Shown here piece after piece: positions 63,691 to 64,000 of a stretch of 64,000 bases of DNA. The first letter of the stretch is position 1. Each line of letters opens with the position of its first letter. This stretch comes from Cinnamomum chago (lineage: Eukaryota; Streptophyta; Magnoliopsida; Laurales; Lauraceae): contig CP142456.1 of assembly GCA_038049695.1 (NCBI GenBank), positions 16,396,501 to 16,460,500 on the forward strand, written 5' to 3'. Position numbers and translations under genes: made by a program. The notes under the pieces are model-generated. The model was not told where the DNA came from, searched no databases, and saw only the letters and a program-made list of their open reading frames with translations.

Positions 63691-64000
63691 CCCTGTGACT
63701 CATAGATGTTTGGTATCATTCAAAATGGGCCATTATGAAGACAAAATTTGGTGTGATGTGATCCATATGAATATTGCTCATATTATTTTCGGACGTCCAT
63801 GGCTTTTTGATTGAAAAGTGCACCATGATAAAGTGGCGAATACGTATACCATTTTGTGAAATGGAAAATGGGTAATGCTCGTTCCAATGAATTCAACAGC
63901 CCTGTCTTCGTCTACATCATCACCTTCCACAGAAAAGTCACAAAAAGAGCAAACAGTTGAAACTGAAGTCATGACTGCGCCACAAGTGAAGCCAGAAGAC
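63691..64000 (+). pseudogene. Gypsy protease region resumes after Copia A
   Basis: Reads VTHRCLVSFKMGHYEDKIW and HIIFGRPWLFD, the continuation of the aspartic-protease-like region at 55480-55605. The element leaves the window here. It is broken. Confidence 0.7.

Larger units (their letters stand above)
43030..64000 (+). mobile_element. Ty3/Gypsy element hosting nested insertions (runs off the window)
   Basis: A fossil Gypsy copy. Its 5' LTR appears to start near 43030 (TGTAAGATAAG) and ends at 53626 (GCTGCGTCA), giving about 550 bp once the nested solo LTR is set aside. The primer site TGGTATCAGAGC (53629-53640) pairs with initiator tRNA-Met. A long leader follows, then gag-like reading (about 55065-55420) and aspartic-protease-like reading (about 55480-55605, IIDNGSAMNFV). 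The same protein region resumes at 63691 after a Copia insertion and runs off the window (CDVIHMNIAHIIFGRPW). It is broken several times besides the insertions. It is the oldest member of the nest. The left edge is inferred. Confidence 0.65.

Noticed and set aside
42500-64000. Possible XPB C-terminal exons after exon 10
   Set aside because: I looked for the expected continuation (ALYVMNPNKF, helicase motifs IV-VI) on the + strand and saw none. Every recognised coding stretch here belongs to LTR elements.

Overview
The window looks like nuclear DNA of a flowering plant with a large, repeat-rich genome. Exons are short, AT-rich introns are long, most of the sequence is transposon-derived, and the tRNA-Met primer site of plant LTR elements recurs. 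The species cannot be named from this. Long intron expansion of this kind is known in magnoliids and other large-genome plants, but that is only a suggestion.

One host gene is certain: the 5' two thirds of XPB (ERCC3), the 3'-5' DNA helicase/translocase of TFIIH. Ten + strand exons between 25618 and 42499 splice in frame to about 502 residues. The remaining C-terminal helicase lobe (about 265 residues in homologues) is not seen in the last 21.5 kb and probably lies past the right edge, behind a very long intron.

Layout. (1) 1-18531 holds transposon debris: a decayed Ty3/Gypsy copy with a solo LTR in it, a decayed hAT transposon split by a second solo LTR of the same family in the opposite direction, a decayed MuDR-type transposase, and a small MITE-like element. 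(2) 18532-25511 is a well delimited 7-kb Mutator-like element (MULE) with matched ends and a 9-bp target duplication. It carries a plant-mobile-domain gene (+) and a convergent transposase-OTU protease gene (-). Three arrays of a 24-bp inverted repeat at a 33-bp period lie in the first intron of each gene and between their 3' ends. This is the most unusual structure in the window. (3) 25521-42499 is XPB. The MULE sits about 100 bp upstream of its start codon. Intron 7 (10 kb) holds a LINE fragment and a non-autonomous MULE. (4) From 43030 to the end, XPB intron 10 is filled by a nest of LTR elements: a Gypsy copy, a solo LTR in its 5' LTR, a Copia element in that solo LTR, and another solo LTR in that Copia. 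A second, internally rearranged Copia composite lies in the Gypsy interior. The four inner insertions are each flanked by a matching 5-bp target duplication.

The MULE genes form a self-contained transposition unit, each now carrying one in-frame stop. The LTR elements are treated as fossils. No rRNA, tRNA or CRISPR features were seen.
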